DNA of 64,000 bases from Rahnella variigena (GTDB lineage Bacteria; Pseudomonadota; Gammaproteobacteria; Enterobacterales; Enterobacteriaceae), in NCBI RefSeq assembly GCF_003610915.1, contig NZ_NSDJ01000001.1, forward strand, positions 1,426,001 through 1,490,000. The letters run 5' to 3'. Below the pieces are notes generated by a model. It was given only the letters and a program-made list of their open reading frames with translations, did not search any database and was not told the origin of the DNA. The first letter of the stretch is position 1, and the number at the start of each line of letters is the position of its first letter. Shown here piece by piece: positions 32,514 through 44,294 of the stretch. The translations under genes and the position numbers were made by a program.

Positions 32514-34359
32514 CCATAACCTGATGATCGAAGGCCTGATTTATCTCGGCTCGGCGGCGCTGTTTGTGCCGATTGCTGTGCGGCTGGGGCTGGGTTCCGT
32601 GCTCGGTTATCTGATCGCCGGCTGCATTATCGGTCCGTGGGGGCTGAAGCTGGTGTCAGATGCGGAGTCGATTCTGACCTTTGCGGAAATCGGCGTGGTG
32701 CTGATGCTGTTTGTCATCGGTCTGGAGCTGGATCCCAAACGGTTATGGACCATGCGTGCCTCAGTATTCGGCGGCGGCAGTATTCAGATGGTCGGCTGCG
32801 GCGTGGTGCTCAGCGCGTTCTGTTACTTCCTCGGGCTGGACTGGAAAATCGCGTTGCTGATTGGCCTGACGCTGGCGCTGTCCTCAACGGCCATAGCCAT
32901 GCAGGCGATGAGTGAGCGCAGCCTGACCGCGTCACCCATTGGCCGCAGCGCGTTTGCGGTATTGCTGTTTCAGGATATCGCGGCGATCCCGCTGGTGGCG
33001 ATGATCCCGTTACTGGCAAGTACCGGCGAAGCCACTACGCTGATGAGTTTTGGTTTGTCAGCGGCAAAAGTGGCCGGTGCGCTGGTGCTGGTTATTCTGC
33101 TCGGACGCTATGTCACGCGGCCATTACTGCACTTCGTGGCACGCTCCGGCATGCGTGAAGTCTTCAGTGCCGTTGCGCTGTTTCTTGTATTCGGTTTCGG
33201 CATTTTGCTGGAAATGGCCGGTATGTCGATGGCGATGGGCGCATTTCTGGCAGGCGTATTGCTGGCGAGTTCTGAATACCGTCACGCGCTGGAAAGCGAT
33301 ATTCAGCCGTTTAAAGGCCTGCTGCTCGGCCTGTTCTTTATCGGCGTCGGGATGTCTATCGACTTCGGCACGCTGGTCCATCAGCCGTTGCTGATCGCCA
33401 CATTGCTGGTCGGATTTATGGCGCTGAAAGCCGCTTTGCTGTGGCTGATTGCGCCGTGGCTGGGTGTGCCGAAAAAGCAGCGCGGCCTGTTTGCCATCTT
33501 AATCGGGCAGGGCAGTGAATTCGCGTTCGTGATTTTCAGTACGGCGCAGATGGCCGGTGTGTTGCCGGTGGAATGGTCAAAGGCGCTGACGCTGGCCGTT
33601 GCACTTTCTATGGCGGTGACGCCATTACTGCTGGTGTTGTCGGCGCGTCTTGAACGCAATGCGCCAAAAGATGACCGTCCGCAAGACACCATCGATGAAG
33701 AAAATGCCCAGGTTATTATCGCCGGATTCGGTCGTTTTGGTCAGATTGCCGGTCGTCTGTTACTGGCCAACAACGTTCATACCGTGGTTCTTGACCACGA
33801 TCCTGACCATATTGAAACGCTGCGCAAATTTGGTACCAAAGTATTTTACGGCGATGCCACGCGCGTGGATTTGCTGGAATCGGCAGGCGCGGCGCAGGCT
33901 AAAGTCCTGATTAACGCCATTGATGATGTGGACGCCAACCTTCAGCTGACCGCGCTGGCGAAAGAGCATTTCCCGAACCTGAAAGTGATTGCCCGTGCGC
34001 GTGACGTTGATCACTGGTATCAGTTGCGCCAGTTAGGTGTAGAAGCGCCGGAGCGTGAACTGTTTGAAGGTTCACTGCGCGTCGGTCGTGATGTGCTGGA
34101 AGCGCTGGGGCTGGATGCTTATGAAGCCCGTGAGAAAGCCGATTTGTTCCGCCGCTATAACCTGAAAATGCTGGAAGCGACTATCGAGAATTACGAAGAT
34201 ACCGAATTCCGCATCGCCAGTATGCAGCGTGCGAAAGATATGCTGACGGCAGCGATTGAGCAGGATCAGGAGCGTCTGGCTTCCGGTCAGCAACAGGGCT
34301 GGCGCGGCAGTATTGACGGAAAAGCCCCGGAGAATGAGGTGATTGAAGCGAAGGGGTAA
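32506..34359 (+). CDS. kefC: Glutathione-regulated potassium-efflux protein KefC
   Basis: 617 residues. N-terminal CPA2 antiporter membrane domain (about 1-380; [35 protein letters not shown]-type [16 protein letters not shown]). The cytosolic RCK/KTN domain (about 400-520) has the dinucleotide motif [17 protein letters not shown] and senses glutathione adducts. It lets potassium out to acidify the cell during electrophile stress. The start is UUG at 32506, placed 5 bases after GGAGGT and inside the kefF end, so the two are translationally coupled. Confidence 0.97.
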   Translation: MDNHNLMIEGLIYLGSAALFVPIAVRLGLGSVLGYLIAGCIIGPWGLKLVSDAESILTFAEIGVVLMLFVIGLELDPKRLWTMRASVFGGGSIQMVGCGVVLSAFCYFLGLDWKIALLIGLTLALSSTAIAMQAMSERSLTASPIGRSAFAVLLFQDIAAIPLVAMIPLLASTGEATTLMSFGLSAAKVAGALVLVILLGRYVTRPLLHFVARSGMREVFSAVALFLVFGFGILLEMAGMSMAMGAFLAGVLLASSEYRHALESDIQPFKGLLLGLFFIGVGMSIDFGTLVHQPLLIATLLVGFMALKAALLWLIAPWLGVPKKQRGLFAILIGQGSEFAFVIFSTAQMAGVLPVEWSKALTLAVALSMAVTPLLLVLSARLERNAPKDDRPQDTIDEENAQVIIAGFGRFGQIAGRLLLANNVHTVVLDHDPDHIETLRKFGTKVFYGDATRVDLLESAGAAQAKVLINAIDDVDANLQLTALAKEHFPNLKVIARARDVDHWYQLRQLGVEAPERELFEGSLRVGRDVLEALGLDAYEAREKADLFRRYNLKMLEATIENYEDTEFRIASMQRAKDMLTAAIEQDQERLASGQQQGWRGSIDGKAPENEVIEAKG

Positions 34360-34374
34360 AAAGATTCTAAATAC

Positions 34375-34404
34375 AAAACCGGTGCCTGATGCACCGGTTT
34401 TTTT
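34375..34404 (+). terminator. Bidirectional terminator between kefC and the LysE-family gene
   Basis: AAACCGGTGC, CTGAT, GCACCGGTTT plus T-run; A-run on the left. Confidence 0.9.
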
Positions 34405-34424
34405 CTTTCCTGATTCAGTACAAA

Positions 34425-35039
34425 TCAGCTCAGTGCGACTTTGATACCTAAACCAATCAGCACGCCACCCAGCAGCTTATCGATAATTTTTTGTGCTTTT
34501 GCCAGACCGCGACGTACCGGCGGGCTCTGGATCAGCAAGGCCAGTGACGGCCACCAGATAGCAGACAAACTCACGATTATCGAGGCGTACCACAGCTTTT
34601 CACCGACGGTGGAGTTGATCTGCAAAACCTGAGTAAACATCGCCAGGAAGAAAAGCGTCGCCTTAGGATTCAGCAGATTACACAGGTAACCCTGCACGAA
34701 CGCCGTGCGTAATTTCACCTGCTGCGGCTCGAGCCCGTCGAGGTTCATTTTGCTGTTGCTGCGGGAGAACAACGCCTGAATACCCACCCAGATCAGATAC
34801 ACGGCACCGACGTATTTCAGCAAATTGAATAACCACGGCGTAGTGGTGATCACCACTGCCAGACCCGCCACGCAATAAGACATGTGCGTAATCACGCCGC
34901 AAATCACACCCAGCGACGTCATGAGTGCAGCAATGCGCGGATAGCGGGCCGCATTTTTGATCACCAGAAAGAAATCAGGGCCGGGAGAAAGCATGCCGAG
35001 GAAGGCAATACTGGCAACAAAAAGGGTGGTTTCAAGCAT
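34425..35039 (-). CDS. LysE/RhtB-family amino-acid exporter
   Basis: About 204 residues with six hydrophobic segments. LSPGPDFFLVIKNAARYPR is the family signature near the N-terminus, and NLLNPKATLFFLAMFTQ marks the fourth-fifth segment. Closest in type to RhtC-like threonine/homoserine exporters; the true substrate is not known. The frame extends to 35069, but MLETTLFVASIAFLG gives the usual length. Ribosome-binding site weak. Divergent from the yjjP homologue. Not at this site in E. coli. Confidence 0.88.
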   Translation of the reverse strand: MLETTLFVASIAFLGMLSPGPDFFLVIKNAARYPRIAALMTSLGVICGVITHMSYCVAGLAVVITTTPWLFNLLKYVGAVYLIWVGIQALFSRSNSKMNLDGLEPQQVKLRTAFVQGYLCNLLNPKATLFFLAMFTQVLQINSTVGEKLWYASIIVSLSAIWWPSLALLIQSPPVRRGLAKAQKIIDKLLGGVLIGLGIKVALS

Positions 35040-35144
35040 GAAAATAACCGTCGTCAATGTTCGGAGCAAAATAAGGCGGCATGATACGCCAATCCTCAGT
35101 AAGTTAAATCACTCTTATTGCTTTTTTTGCGGACGGTGAATGGT

Positions 35145-35954
35145 ATGCAGGATCCGGTCATAGAATACCCGGTGCGTGAAAGCCCCGAGGCGCATCATCA
35201 GCGTGAAATTACCCGGTTATGCATCGAATGTGCCCTGATACTGTTGCAGCATGGCGCGGAAAGTATGCTGGTCGAACAGCTGTCGGCAAGACTTGGTGTC
35301 GCGCTGGGCATGGACCGGGTGGAAAGCTCAATCTCCGCCAATGCCATTGTGCTCAGCACGCTCAGCGGCGGTTACTGCCTGACCTCAACGCGTAAAAATG
35401 TCGATCGCGGGATCAACATGCAGGTGGTGACCGAAGTCCAGCACACGGTGATTCTGGCTGAGCATAAACTGCTCGACAGCGCGCTGGTGGCAAAACGCCT
35501 GCAAAAAATCAAACCGCTGCGCTATCCGCGCTGGCTGATGGTGCTGATGGTGGCGCTCTCCTGCGGGTGTTTCAGCAAACTTAACGGCGGCGGATGGGAT
35601 GCTTTCATCGTCACCTTTTTAGCCAGCGGCGTCGCTATGGCCGTTCGCCAAAGTCTGACTGCGCAGCACATGAATCCGCTGATCAACTTTTGCTGTACTG
35701 CATTTGTGGCGACCTCCATTTCAGGGCTGTTGTTGCGGCTGGGCATTTTTGATCAGTCGTCAAACGTCGCCATGGCCGCCAGTGTATTATTGCTGGTGCC
35801 GGGTTTTCCGCTGATTAACGCTGTGGCGGATATGTTCAAGGGGCATGTGAATACCGGGCTGGCACGCTGGACGATGGCAAGTCTGCTGACGCTGGCAACC
35901 TGCATCGGTGTGGTCATGGCCATGGCGCTGTGGGATTTGCGGGGGTGGTCATGA
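35145..35954 (+). CDS. yjjP: YjjP, ThrE-family membrane subunit (succinate exporter component)
   Basis: About 269 residues: a soluble N-terminal part ([37 protein letters not shown]) followed by about five membrane segments ([20 protein letters not shown] onward). ThrE N-terminal domain. In E. coli YjjP with YjjB exports succinate. The frame is open to a TTG at 35118; the ATG at 35145 gives near the usual length. It overlaps yjjB by ATGA. In E. coli the pair sits beside dnaT, far from folA. Confidence 0.9.
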   Translation: MQDPVIEYPVRESPEAHHQREITRLCIECALILLQHGAESMLVEQLSARLGVALGMDRVESSISANAIVLSTLSGGYCLTSTRKNVDRGINMQVVTEVQHTVILAEHKLLDSALVAKRLQKIKPLRYPRWLMVLMVALSCGCFSKLNGGGWDAFIVTFLASGVAMAVRQSLTAQHMNPLINFCCTAFVATSISGLLLRLGIFDQSSNVAMAASVLLLVPGFPLINAVADMFKGHVNTGLARWTMASLLTLATCIGVVMAMALWDLRGWS

Positions 35955-36415
35955 GTCTTTTATGGGCGCTGATCGAGGACATGATTTTTGCCGCGGTGCC
36001 TGCGCTGGGCTTTGCGATGGTGTTTAATGTTCCACGCCGGGCATTACCCTATTGCGCACTGCTTGGCGGGCTCGGCCATGGCACCCGGATGTTACTTATT
36101 CATGGCGGGATCAACATTGAGTGGGCGTCCCTGCTGGCGGCTATACTGATTGGCATTATGGGCATTCGCTGGTCACGCTGGTTGCTGGCGCATCCTAAAG
36201 TTTTCACCGTTGCCGCCGTTATACCGATGTTCCCCGGTATATCAGCCTACACGGCGATGATTTCCGTGGTGGAGATTTCTCACCTTGGCTACAGCGAGGC
36301 ATTGCTGTCGACGGCGCTTACCAATTTTCTAAAAGCCAGTTTTATCGTCGGAGCTTTATCTATCGGATTATCATTACCGGGATTGTGGCTGTACCGTAAA
36401 CGCCCCGGTGTGTAA
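35951..36415 (+). CDS. yjjB: YjjB, ThrE C-terminal-type membrane subunit
   Basis: 154 residues, about five membrane segments: [59 protein letters not shown]. It forms the transporter with YjjP. Start ATG at 35951 overlaps the yjjP stop as ATGA; the frame is open to 35930. Confidence 0.93.
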   Translation: MSLLWALIEDMIFAAVPALGFAMVFNVPRRALPYCALLGGLGHGTRMLLIHGGINIEWASLLAAILIGIMGIRWSRWLLAHPKVFTVAAVIPMFPGISAYTAMISVVEISHLGYSEALLSTALTNFLKASFIVGALSIGLSLPGLWLYRKRPGV

Positions 36416-36596
36416 GGGTTGTTGTACAACATGGATATACAGGACGAAATGAAGATAAACGGTTCAGCATTTTCGACTGAATTACGGCGAAAGCTTCCGG
36501 CTTTTGACCACTCTTCAGGGGCTGAACTGGCACTTTTGACGGGGAATATCCCGGCAGTGTTAAAGCTCTCTTATATCTTTGTAAAGCGCAGGTCTT

Positions 36597-36629
36597 CCTA
36601 TCGACGGCTGATAGGGCTTTCCGTATAGT
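36597..36629 (+). promoter_or_regulatory. Possible folA promoter with a small hairpin
   Basis: TCGACG at 36601-36606, 17 bp, TATAGT at 36624-36629, 55 bp before folA. CCTATC / GATAGG (36597-36602 and 36610-36615) forms a short hairpin over the -35 region. Confidence 0.4.
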
Positions 36630-36683
36630 GTCAGCTCTTTTTTCGGGTCACGCTCCAATTCCTTCTCTACACAGGGCTTCACA

Positions 36684-37169
36684 ATGATTATTAGCCTGAT
36701 CGCCGCACTGGCGACCGATCGCGTTATTGGCATGGAAAACGCTATGCCTTGGCATTTACCCGGTGATCTGGCCTGGTTCAAGCGTAATACGCTGAACAAA
36801 CCTGTCATCATGGGACGCAAGACGTTTGAGTCAATCGGACGCCCATTGCCTGGCCGGCTGAATATCGTCATCAGCTCTAAACCGGGCGAACATGAAGGCG
36901 TGACCTGGGTAACGTCCGTTGACGCTGCACTGGCGGCGGCCGGTGATGTGGAAGAAGTGATGGTGATGGGCGGAGGCCGCGTTTACGAGCAGTTGCTGCC
37001 AAAAGCTAACCGTTTATACCTGACTCACATCGACGCAGAAGTGGAAGGCGACACGCATTTCCCTGATTACGAGCCGGATGACTGGGAAAGCACCTTCAGC
37101 GAATTCCATGATGCGGATGAGCAGAACTCCCACGGTTATTGCTTTGAAATTCTCGATCGCCGCGCCTGA
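36684..37169 (+). CDS. folA: Dihydrofolate reductase
   Basis: 161 residues. Starts [29 protein letters not shown], with the active-site acidic residue in [31 protein letters not shown] for NADPH binding, and [23 protein letters not shown]. It reduces dihydrofolate to tetrahydrofolate in the cytosol and is the target of trimethoprim. No substitution typical of resistance was judged. Convergent with apaH. Confidence 0.98.
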   Translation: MIISLIAALATDRVIGMENAMPWHLPGDLAWFKRNTLNKPVIMGRKTFESIGRPLPGRLNIVISSKPGEHEGVTWVTSVDAALAAAGDVEEVMVMGGGRVYEQLLPKANRLYLTHIDAEVEGDTHFPDYEPDDWESTFSEFHDADEQNSHGYCFEILDRRA

Positions 37170-37189
37170 TCCCTGATCAACCTGAAATA

Positions 37190-37217
37190 AAAAAGGCACC
37201 CTTTGAAGGTGCCTTTT
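37190..37217 (+). terminator. Bidirectional terminator between folA and apaH
   Basis: AAAAAGGCACC, CTTTGAA, GGTGCCTTTTT; symmetric and suited to both convergent genes. Confidence 0.93.
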
Positions 37218-37241
37218 TGCTGTCTGAATGTCTGCGGTTTA

Positions 37242-38096
37242 TTAAATCGCTTTTGGGATCTCAGACTGCTCTTTTTCGCTGTGGCGGTTGGACGGCTGCG
37301 TGAAGTAGGTTTTATCTTCCCAGCGTAGCATCGTCAGATCTCCGCCCCAGCAACAACCGGTATCGAGTGCGTAAATACCTTCCGGCGCGCCTTTTCCTTC
37401 CAGGGACGCCCAGTGACCAAACGCAATGCTGTAACCTGCTTCCCGGACAGGACCCGGAATATCAAACCAGGGTTTGAGCGGTTTTGGCGCGCTTTCCGGC
37501 ACATCTTTGCAAATCATGTCCAGCTGACCGTTTGGGAAACAGTAGCGCATACGGGTAAACGCGTTGGTGCTGAAACGCAGGCGTGCCAGGCCCGAAAGCT
37601 CCGGGTGCCAATTGTTTGGCATATCGCCATACATCGCATCCAGAAATAGCGGATAGGTGTCGCTGCTCAGCACGGATTCCACTTCACGGGCGCACATCTG
37701 CGCCGTTTCGAGATCCCACTGCGGCGTGATCCCGGCGTGTGCCATGACCAGCTTCAGCTCATCGTCTACCTGCAATACCGGCTGACGTCGCAGCCAGTTG
37801 ATCAGCTCATCAGCATCTTCGGCTTCAAGCAGAGGCGTGATGCGATCTTTCGGTTTGTTAAAGCTGATGCCGGCGTAAACCGCCAGCAGATGCAGATCAT
37901 GGTTCCCGAGCACCATGCGAACCGAATCGCCCAAACCGCTGACAAAACGCAGCACGTCAAGAGAGGACGGACCGCGGGCAACCAGATCACCGGTCAGCCA
38001 CAGGACATCATTTTGCGGATCAAAATCCACCTGCGCCAATAGCGCCTTGAGTTCATCGATGCAGCCGTGAACATCACCAATAAGATATGTCGACAT
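37242..38096 (-). CDS. apaH: Bis(5'-nucleosyl)-tetraphosphatase, symmetrical
   Basis: 284 residues. Calcineurin-type metallophosphatase motifs [24 protein letters not shown] and [10 protein letters not shown] at the N-terminus. It hydrolyses Ap4A to two ADP and can remove Np4-type RNA caps in E. coli. Last gene of the minus-strand cluster lptD-surA-pdxA-rsmA-apaG-apaH; the start lies 5 bases after apaG. Confidence 0.98.
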   Translation of the reverse strand: MSTYLIGDVHGCIDELKALLAQVDFDPQNDVLWLTGDLVARGPSSLDVLRFVSGLGDSVRMVLGNHDLHLLAVYAGISFNKPKDRITPLLEAEDADELINWLRRQPVLQVDDELKLVMAHAGITPQWDLETAQMCAREVESVLSSDTYPLFLDAMYGDMPNNWHPELSGLARLRFSTNAFTRMRYCFPNGQLDMICKDVPESAPKPLKPWFDIPGPVREAGYSIAFGHWASLEGKGAPEGIYALDTGCCWGGDLTMLRWEDKTYFTQPSNRHSEKEQSEIPKAI

Positions 38097-38101
38097 GAGG
38101 A

Positions 38102-38479
38102 TTAATTTATCAGCGTAGGGATGGCGAGGCGGAAGACCGGAACAGGCACACGGAAGGCTTCACCGTCTTGTGCGACCATTTCATAATGGCCTTCCATCGT
38201 GCCCAGCGGCGTTTCTAAAATCGCGCCGCTGGTATAGTGAAATTCATTGCCAGGCAGGATCAGCGGTTGTTCACCGATGACCCCTTCGCCCTGAACTTCT
38301 GTCTGGCGGCCATTACTGTTGGTAATCAGCCAGTAACGGCGAAGCAGTTGGACATTAAAACGCCCCAGATTGCGGATGGTGATGGTGTAAGCGAAGACAA
38401 AACGTTCTTCTTCCGGTATCGACTGTGACTCAACGTAGATACTTTGCACCTGAACACAAACGCGGGGCGAATTAAGCAT
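38102..38479 (-). CDS. apaG: Co2+/Mg2+ efflux-associated protein ApaG
   Basis: 125 residues, single ApaG (DUF525) fibronectin-like beta-sandwich domain: [53 protein letters not shown]. Molecular role unclear; in Salmonella linked to cobalt resistance and magnesium efflux. Tight spacing to rsmA (4 bases) and apaH. Confidence 0.96.
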   Translation of the reverse strand: MLNSPRVCVQVQSIYVESQSIPEEERFVFAYTITIRNLGRFNVQLLRRYWLITNSNGRQTEVQGEGVIGEQPLILPGNEFHYTSGAILETPLGTMEGHYEMVAQDGEAFRVPVPVFRLAIPTLIN

Positions 38480-38483
38480 AACG

Positions 38484-39311
38484 CTACTCCTGAGGTTCCG
38501 GGGTTTTAGGTCGTGTGGACAACCAGTTAGCCAGTTTACAGAATTGCTCTACAGAAATATTTTCAGCACGCATGCTGAGATCTAAGCCCAGTTCGGTCAT
38601 TTGCTCTGGTGTGAACAGATGGCCGAGGCTGTTGCGTACGGTTTTACGACGCTGGTTGAACGCATCGGTAGTCAGACGGCTCAGAATGCGAATATCCGGG
38701 ACCGGATACGGGATCACTTCATGCGGCACTAAACGTACCACAGCGGATTCCACTTTCGGCGCCGGTGTGAAGGATTCTGGTGGAACTTCCAGCACCGGGA
38801 TCACGTTGCAATAATATTGCGCCATCACCGTTAAACGACCATACGCTTTGCTGTTCGGACCTGCAACCAGACGGTTTACCACTTCCTTCTGCAACATAAA
38901 ATGCATGTCTTTGATGGCGTTGGTATAGGTGAACAAATGAAACATCAGTGGCGTAGAAATGTTGTACGGCAGGTTACCAAAGACGCGCAGTGGCTGACCG
39001 AGTTCTTCAGACAGCTCGCCGAAATTGATTTTCATTGCGTCAGACTGAATGACCCGCAATTTTCCCTGAAACTTAGGGTTATTTTCCAGACGCGTTGCCA
39101 GATCACGGTCGAGTTCGATCACCGTCATGCTGTCCAGACGTGAAGCGACAGGCTCAGTTAATGCTGCCAGACCCGGACCGATTTCAACGACAGCTTCACC
39201 CGGCATAGGGTGAATGGCCGACACGATGCTATCGATAACAAACTGATCGGTTAAGAAGTTTTGCCCAAAACGTTTACGGGCAAAGTGACCTTGGTGGACT
39301 CTACTATTCAT
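38484..39311 (-). CDS. rsmA: 16S rRNA (adenine1518/1519-N6) dimethyltransferase
   Basis: 275 residues. [21 protein letters not shown] motif [17 protein letters not shown], motif [20 protein letters not shown]. It dimethylates two adenines in the 3' hairpin of 16S rRNA late in 30S assembly (kasugamycin target). The start lies 5 bases downstream of the pdxA stop on the minus strand. Confidence 0.98.
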   Translation of the reverse strand: MNSRVHQGHFARKRFGQNFLTDQFVIDSIVSAIHPMPGEAVVEIGPGLAALTEPVASRLDSMTVIELDRDLATRLENNPKFQGKLRVIQSDAMKINFGELSEELGQPLRVFGNLPYNISTPLMFHLFTYTNAIKDMHFMLQKEVVNRLVAGPNSKAYGRLTVMAQYYCNVIPVLEVPPESFTPAPKVESAVVRLVPHEVIPYPVPDIRILSRLTTDAFNQRRKTVRNSLGHLFTPEQMTELGLDLSMRAENISVEQFCKLANWLSTRPKTPEPQE

Positions 39312-39316
39312 TGTTG

Positions 39317-40330
39317 TTATTTATCGTTGCTGTTATTTGCCATGTGAATGGCGAGATTTATTGCTGTCTTGAAACTGCCCGCATCGGCGGTGCCGGTGGC
39401 GGCGAGTTCAAGGGCGGTACCGTGATCAACGGAAGTCCGGATAAAAGGCAGGCCAAGCGTGATATTCACTGCGCGACCGAATCCCTGATATTTTAGCACC
39501 GGAAGGCCCTGATCGTGATACATCGATAAAACAGCATCGGCATGTTGCAGATATTTAGGCTGGAATAACGTATCAGCGGGCAGCGGGCCGATGAGATCCA
39601 TCCCTTGCTGGCGCAGTTCGTCCAGTGCAGGAATGATAATGTCGATCTCTTCGTGCCCCATGTGGCCACCTTCGCCGGCATGTGGATTCAGACCACACAC
39701 ATAAATTTTCGGCGCGGTAATACCAAATTTGGTTTTCAGATCATGATGCAAAATGGTGATGACTTCATGCAGGCATTCACGGGTAATGGCACCCGGCACC
39801 GCCAGCAGAGGCAAGTGCGTAGTCGCCAGCGCAACGCGCAATTCTTCAGTCGCCAGCATCATCACAACACGGTTGCAATGGCTGCGGTCGGCGAAGAATT
39901 CGGTGTGACCGATGAAGGGAATACCGGCATCGTTGATAATGCTTTTCTGAACCGGACCGGTAATCAGTGCGGAAAATTCGCCGCTGATGGCACCGTCGCA
40001 GGCACGCGCCAGCGTTTCTACCACGTAAGGCGCGTTAGCAACATCCAGTTTCCCGGCTGTCACAGGCGCGGCGAGGTTAACGGGTAAAACGGTCAGTGTG
40101 CCTGCCGCCTGAGGCTCAGGCGGACGACCTTGCTGATAATCACGCAACTGAATACTCAGACCCAGTTTCTCAGCACGTTCAAGCAGTAAGGCCGGATCGG
40201 CACATACCACTAACTCAACAGGCCATGCCTGCTGAGCCAGAGCGAGTACCAGATCCGGCCCAACCCCGGCTGGCTCGCCGGGGGTGATGACCACAGATTT
40301 TGTCACGGAAGTATTATTTTCCATTACCAT
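39317..40330 (-). CDS. pdxA: 4-hydroxythreonine-4-phosphate dehydrogenase
   Basis: 337 residues (335 if the ATG at 40324 is used). [20 protein letters not shown] at the start; metal-binding histidines in [25 protein letters not shown] and [18 protein letters not shown]-dependent oxidation step of pyridoxal phosphate synthesis. The start codon lies inside the last codons of surA (11-17 base overlap), so translation is probably coupled. Confidence 0.97.
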   Translation of the reverse strand: MVMENNTSVTKSVVITPGEPAGVGPDLVLALAQQAWPVELVVCADPALLLERAEKLGLSIQLRDYQQGRPPEPQAAGTLTVLPVNLAAPVTAGKLDVANAPYVVETLARACDGAISGEFSALITGPVQKSIINDAGIPFIGHTEFFADRSHCNRVVMMLATEELRVALATTHLPLLAVPGAITRECLHEVITILHHDLKTKFGITAPKIYVCGLNPHAGEGGHMGHEEIDIIIPALDELRQQGMDLIGPLPADTLFQPKYLQHADAVLSMYHDQGLPVLKYQGFGRAVNITLGLPFIRTSVDHGTALELAATGTADAGSFKTAINLAIHMANNSNDK

Positions 40331-41609
40331 CCATAATTTTCACATACGCTTCAGCACGTTGTTCCTGCATCCACGTCTGAGCTTCTTCCGCAAATTTACG
40401 GTTGAACAGCATGCGGTAAGCACGTTCTTTCTGTGCTGCATCTGTTTTATCGACCTGACGGGTGTCCATCAGTTGGATCAAATGCCAGCCGAACGAGGAG
40501 TGAACCGGTGCGCTCATTTCACCTTTTTTCAGGTTCATCAGGGCATCACGGAACGCCGGATCGTACATGTCTGGTGAAGCCCAACCTAAATCGCCGCCCT
40601 GATTGGCAGAGCCCGGATCCTGAGAAAGCTGTTTAGCTTCATCAGCGAAGGTCGCTTTGCCGCTCTTAATATCAGCAGCCACTTGTTCCAGTTTTGCACG
40701 CGCCTGCGCATCGGTCATCACCACTGAAGGTTTCAGCAGGATGTGGCGGGCGTGTACTTCGGTGACGGAAACGGTTTTGTTATCGCCACGGATATCGTTC
40801 ACTTTCAGGATATGGAAGCCAACACCTGAACGGATCGGACCGATAACCTGACCTTTCTGCGCGGTGCTCAACGCCTGTGCAAACAGGGAAGGCAGTTCCT
40901 GCAATTTGCCCCAGCCCATGTTACCGCCTTTCAGCGCCTGGGAGTCAGCAGAGTAGGTGATCGCCAGTTTGCCGAAATCCGCACCATTGTTCAGATCAGA
41001 GACGATTTTCTTCGCCAGCTGTTCTGCAGAATCAACCTGATCCTGCGTCGGGTTTTCTGGCAATGGCAACAGGATGTGGCTGAGGTTGAATTCAGCACCG
41101 CTGCCATTTTGCGCAGCAACCTGTTTGGCCAGCTGATCCACTTCCTGAGGCAGGATCGTAACGCGACGACGTACTTCGCTGTTACGCACTTCGCTGATGA
41201 TCATTTCTTTGCGGATCTGGGCACGGTAGGTGCTGTAGTTCAAACCGTCATATGCAAGACGGCTGCGAAGCTGATCGACAGAAATGTTGTTCTGCTGGGC
41301 GATACTGGCGATGGCTTTATCGACATCCTGATCGTTTGGCGTGATCCCCATACGGGTCGCCATCTGCAACTGGATCTGATCCATGATCAGACGATCGAGG
41401 ATCTGGTGACGTAACGTTGCGTCATCCGGCAGCTGTTGTTTAGCCTGCTGTGCCTGCTGTTTAACGGAATTAAACAAACCATCCACGTCACTTTGCAATA
41501 CGACGCCGTTGTTCACGACGGCAGCAACTTTATCAACTTCCTGAGGGGCAGCAAACGCAGTGCTGGCACAAAGCGTCACGCCGAGGAGAAGTGTTCTCCA
41601 GTTCTTCAT
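40314..41609 (-). CDS. surA: Periplasmic chaperone and peptidyl-prolyl isomerase SurA
   Basis: 431 residues. Signal peptide [21 protein letters not shown]-terminal chaperone domain ([20 protein letters not shown]), two parvulin domains at about 175-275 and 285-385 ([36 protein letters not shown]) and a C-terminal helix. It escorts outer-membrane proteins, including LptD encoded just upstream, through the periplasm. Confidence 0.98.
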   Translation of the reverse strand: MKNWRTLLLGVTLCASTAFAAPQEVDKVAAVVNNGVVLQSDVDGLFNSVKQQAQQAKQQLPDDATLRHQILDRLIMDQIQLQMATRMGITPNDQDVDKAIASIAQQNNISVDQLRSRLAYDGLNYSTYRAQIRKEMIISEVRNSEVRRRVTILPQEVDQLAKQVAAQNGSGAEFNLSHILLPLPENPTQDQVDSAEQLAKKIVSDLNNGADFGKLAITYSADSQALKGGNMGWGKLQELPSLFAQALSTAQKGQVIGPIRSGVGFHILKVNDIRGDNKTVSVTEVHARHILLKPSVVMTDAQARAKLEQVAADIKSGKATFADEAKQLSQDPGSANQGGDLGWASPDMYDPAFRDALMNLKKGEMSAPVHSSFGWHLIQLMDTRQVDKTDAAQKERAYRMLFNRKFAEEAQTWMQEQRAEAYVKIMDGNGK

Positions 41610-41734
41610 ACTTTTTCCATTTGTCTAATCCGCAAGCGCGGGTTTCAAGTTCACTGAGTTCGTAGTGTCTTCACTAAATCAGCCCTGTCTGCACGAAATG
41701 ACATGCAGACAGGAAATCAAGAGTGTCGTCGGGC

Positions 41735-44113
41735 TTAGAAAGCTCGCTGATATGGCAGTATGCCGGTGGCCAACATTTCTTTTGTTCCGAGGGTTTGATT
41801 GTTACCCAGGCCTCTAAGTTCAATATTGAAACCAATCTTATTGTCATACTTACTTTCGGACTTGGTCGTGTCGTAGTTGGTGATCTTACGTTCGTAACCG
41901 ACATTGATTGCCCAGCAGCAGGTATTGTATTGCAGGCCGATTAACTGATCGGCGCTTTGCTGTGCTTTGGTATCGTAATAATACGCACCGACGATGGACC
42001 AGCGATCGGCAATCGGCCAGCTGGCGATACCGCCGACCTGAGAAATACCGTCCTGATACCCCGGGTTGGTGACCTGAGGTAATGTCGCCTGAATATATTC
42101 CGGGCTGGCATAACGGTAGCTCAACTGAATCATTTTCTCTGAGTCAGCACGATACTCAAGCACTGCATCGCCCAGCGCCAGTGCATCAAGACGGGTGTCA
42201 TATTGCACACCGCCGCGAACGCCCCAGAAGTTATTGATTTTGTAATAAGTGTCACCTGCCCAAACCAGGCTGCCGGTGTCATCATTTTTATCCAGCACGC
42301 TGTTCTGATCGCCAGTGCGCGGTGGCTGGAAGTAATAAATCTGTCCGGCAGAGGCGTTAAAACGCTCTTCCAGATTTTCGTCATAAATACGGGTGGTTAA
42401 ACCACTCGCCACCTGATTGGCAGAAGCGATGCGGTCAAGACCACTGTAACTTTTATCGCGGAACAGACCGGTGTAGTCGGACTGCAACAACGTGGAGTCA
42501 TAGGTATTGATCGAACTCTGGTTACGATACGGAATGTACAGGTACTGCACTCGCGGCTCGAGGGTCTGGGTGTAATCACTGTTCCAGTCCATCGTACGGT
42601 CAAACACCATTTTGCCGTCGGTTTTAAATTCAGGCATAACGCGGTTCACGGATGAACGCAGTTTGGTGTCCGGGTTCGCATCATAATAGGCATCTGGAAT
42701 ATCCTGCTGATAGTGGGTAGCCATCAGCTTGATTTCGTTATCCAGACTGCCCCAGCCATTACTGAGCGGCAGGCTTAACGTAGGTTCGAAGTGCGTACGT
42801 ATCGCTTCCGGGTTATCCGGGTTCACGCTGGTGAATTTCACCGCCTGACCGTACAGGTGCAGGTCGAACGGACCTACATCGTTTTTATAATAGTTAATGT
42901 CCAGCTGTGGCTGGGCACGGTAAGCATTGCTGTTACCATAATCAGTGAAGACCTGGAACTGCTTACTTGCCAGTGTCACATCCCAGTTCTTATTCGCATA
43001 CCCTACACTGAATTTTTGCGTGGAATAGCCATCGGTACTGGAACCGTATTTCGAATCGAAATCGGTGAAGTAATAAGGGTCACTGACTTTGGTGTAATCG
43101 ACGTTGAAGCGCCACACCTGATCGTAAACACCTGAATGACGCCAGTAATACATCCAGCGTTTGGTGGTGTTATCACTGGTACGGCCTTCGTCCTTCAGGA
43201 ACTGATCGTCGATCTTCTTATCATTACCCAGATAATCGAACTCCATCAGACCCGCACCGGCGACGGTCAGGTAGCGGAATTCGTTCTGCAGCTGCAGACC
43301 ACGATCGCTCATGTAATTTGGCGTGATCGTGGCGTCGTAGTTTGGCGCAATGTTCCAGTAATAAGGAACTGTCAGGCCGAAACCATTGTTAGTGCTGTAT
43401 TTAGCGTTAGGGATAAGGAAACCGGAACGGCGCTTATCCCCAATCGGTAACTGCATATAAGGGCTGTAGAACACAGGAACCGGGCCGATATGGAAACGTG
43501 CGTTCCAGATCTCAGCCACTTCTTCCTGACGGTCCTGAATCACTTCTGAACCGACGACGCTCCAGCTGTTATCACCGGGCAGACAGGTGGTGAACGTGCC
43601 GTTATCCATGATGGTGTAGCGGTTATTGTCACGCTGCTTCATCTTGTCAGCCTGGCCACGACCCTGACGGCCAACCATCTGATAATCACCATCCTGAACA
43701 TCAGTGTCTTTCGTGGTCAGGTTTGCAAAGCCTTTCGGGCCCTTCAGCTTGATTTGATTATCGTTATAACGCACGTTGCCGGTCGCTGTGGCGGTTCGGG
43801 TCGGCGTTGGCTGATTAGGATTCGCGATTTGATTGAGCTGAACCTGATCAGCGTCCAGTGTGCTGTTTCCCTGAACAACGTTAACGTTGCCGCTAAACAA
43901 CGCGCTGTCGGGATAATTGCCTGTCGCCTTATCGGCATTAATAGTAACAGGCAGTGAGTTAGGATCACCCTGCACCAAAGGTTTGTCATAGGTCGGAACG
44001 CCGAGCATACATTGTTCTGCGAGATCGGCCATTGCGCCGTGACTGTACAATACTGACCAGATTGTGGCGGCCAGCATTGTCGGTAAGCGTGTTTTCAGAC
44101 GTCTGTTTTTCAT
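41735..44113 (-). CDS. lptD: LPS-assembly outer-membrane protein LptD
   Basis: 792 residues. Signal peptide [29 protein letters not shown], periplasmic OstA/LptA-like beta-jellyroll (about 55-170; [20 protein letters not shown]), then the 26-strand barrel. The disulfide cysteines are present: LAEQCMLG (C35), [10 protein letters not shown] and the pair NTCCWAINV. With LptE it inserts LPS into the outer leaflet. surA follows, as in E. coli. It ends ILPYQRAF, a terminal phenylalanine. Confidence 0.97.
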   Translation of the reverse strand: MKNRRLKTRLPTMLAATIWSVLYSHGAMADLAEQCMLGVPTYDKPLVQGDPNSLPVTINADKATGNYPDSALFSGNVNVVQGNSTLDADQVQLNQIANPNQPTPTRTATATGNVRYNDNQIKLKGPKGFANLTTKDTDVQDGDYQMVGRQGRGQADKMKQRDNNRYTIMDNGTFTTCLPGDNSWSVVGSEVIQDRQEEVAEIWNARFHIGPVPVFYSPYMQLPIGDKRRSGFLIPNAKYSTNNGFGLTVPYYWNIAPNYDATITPNYMSDRGLQLQNEFRYLTVAGAGLMEFDYLGNDKKIDDQFLKDEGRTSDNTTKRWMYYWRHSGVYDQVWRFNVDYTKVSDPYYFTDFDSKYGSSTDGYSTQKFSVGYANKNWDVTLASKQFQVFTDYGNSNAYRAQPQLDINYYKNDVGPFDLHLYGQAVKFTSVNPDNPEAIRTHFEPTLSLPLSNGWGSLDNEIKLMATHYQQDIPDAYYDANPDTKLRSSVNRVMPEFKTDGKMVFDRTMDWNSDYTQTLEPRVQYLYIPYRNQSSINTYDSTLLQSDYTGLFRDKSYSGLDRIASANQVASGLTTRIYDENLEERFNASAGQIYYFQPPRTGDQNSVLDKNDDTGSLVWAGDTYYKINNFWGVRGGVQYDTRLDALALGDAVLEYRADSEKMIQLSYRYASPEYIQATLPQVTNPGYQDGISQVGGIASWPIADRWSIVGAYYYDTKAQQSADQLIGLQYNTCCWAINVGYERKITNYDTTKSESKYDNKIGFNIELRGLGNNQTLGTKEMLATGILPYQRAF

Positions 44114-44294
44114 ACGTAAAATGGTGTTCCGTCATCAGAGGCATCATGCCGGCAAACGGTCAGAGACTATCTCACTCATCATGGTTGCGCTAGTGTTAAA
44201 TCCCACCGGTTACGTTGCCGCCGTTAGGCACAACGATAAATGCCGGTTATGATAAAGCAATTTTTAAGCGACGGCATGGCGAATTGAGGAGTAT

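Noticed and set aside
36419..36628. 69-codon frame between yjjB and folA
   Set aside because: It overlaps the folA promoter and lacks homology and a ribosome-binding site.
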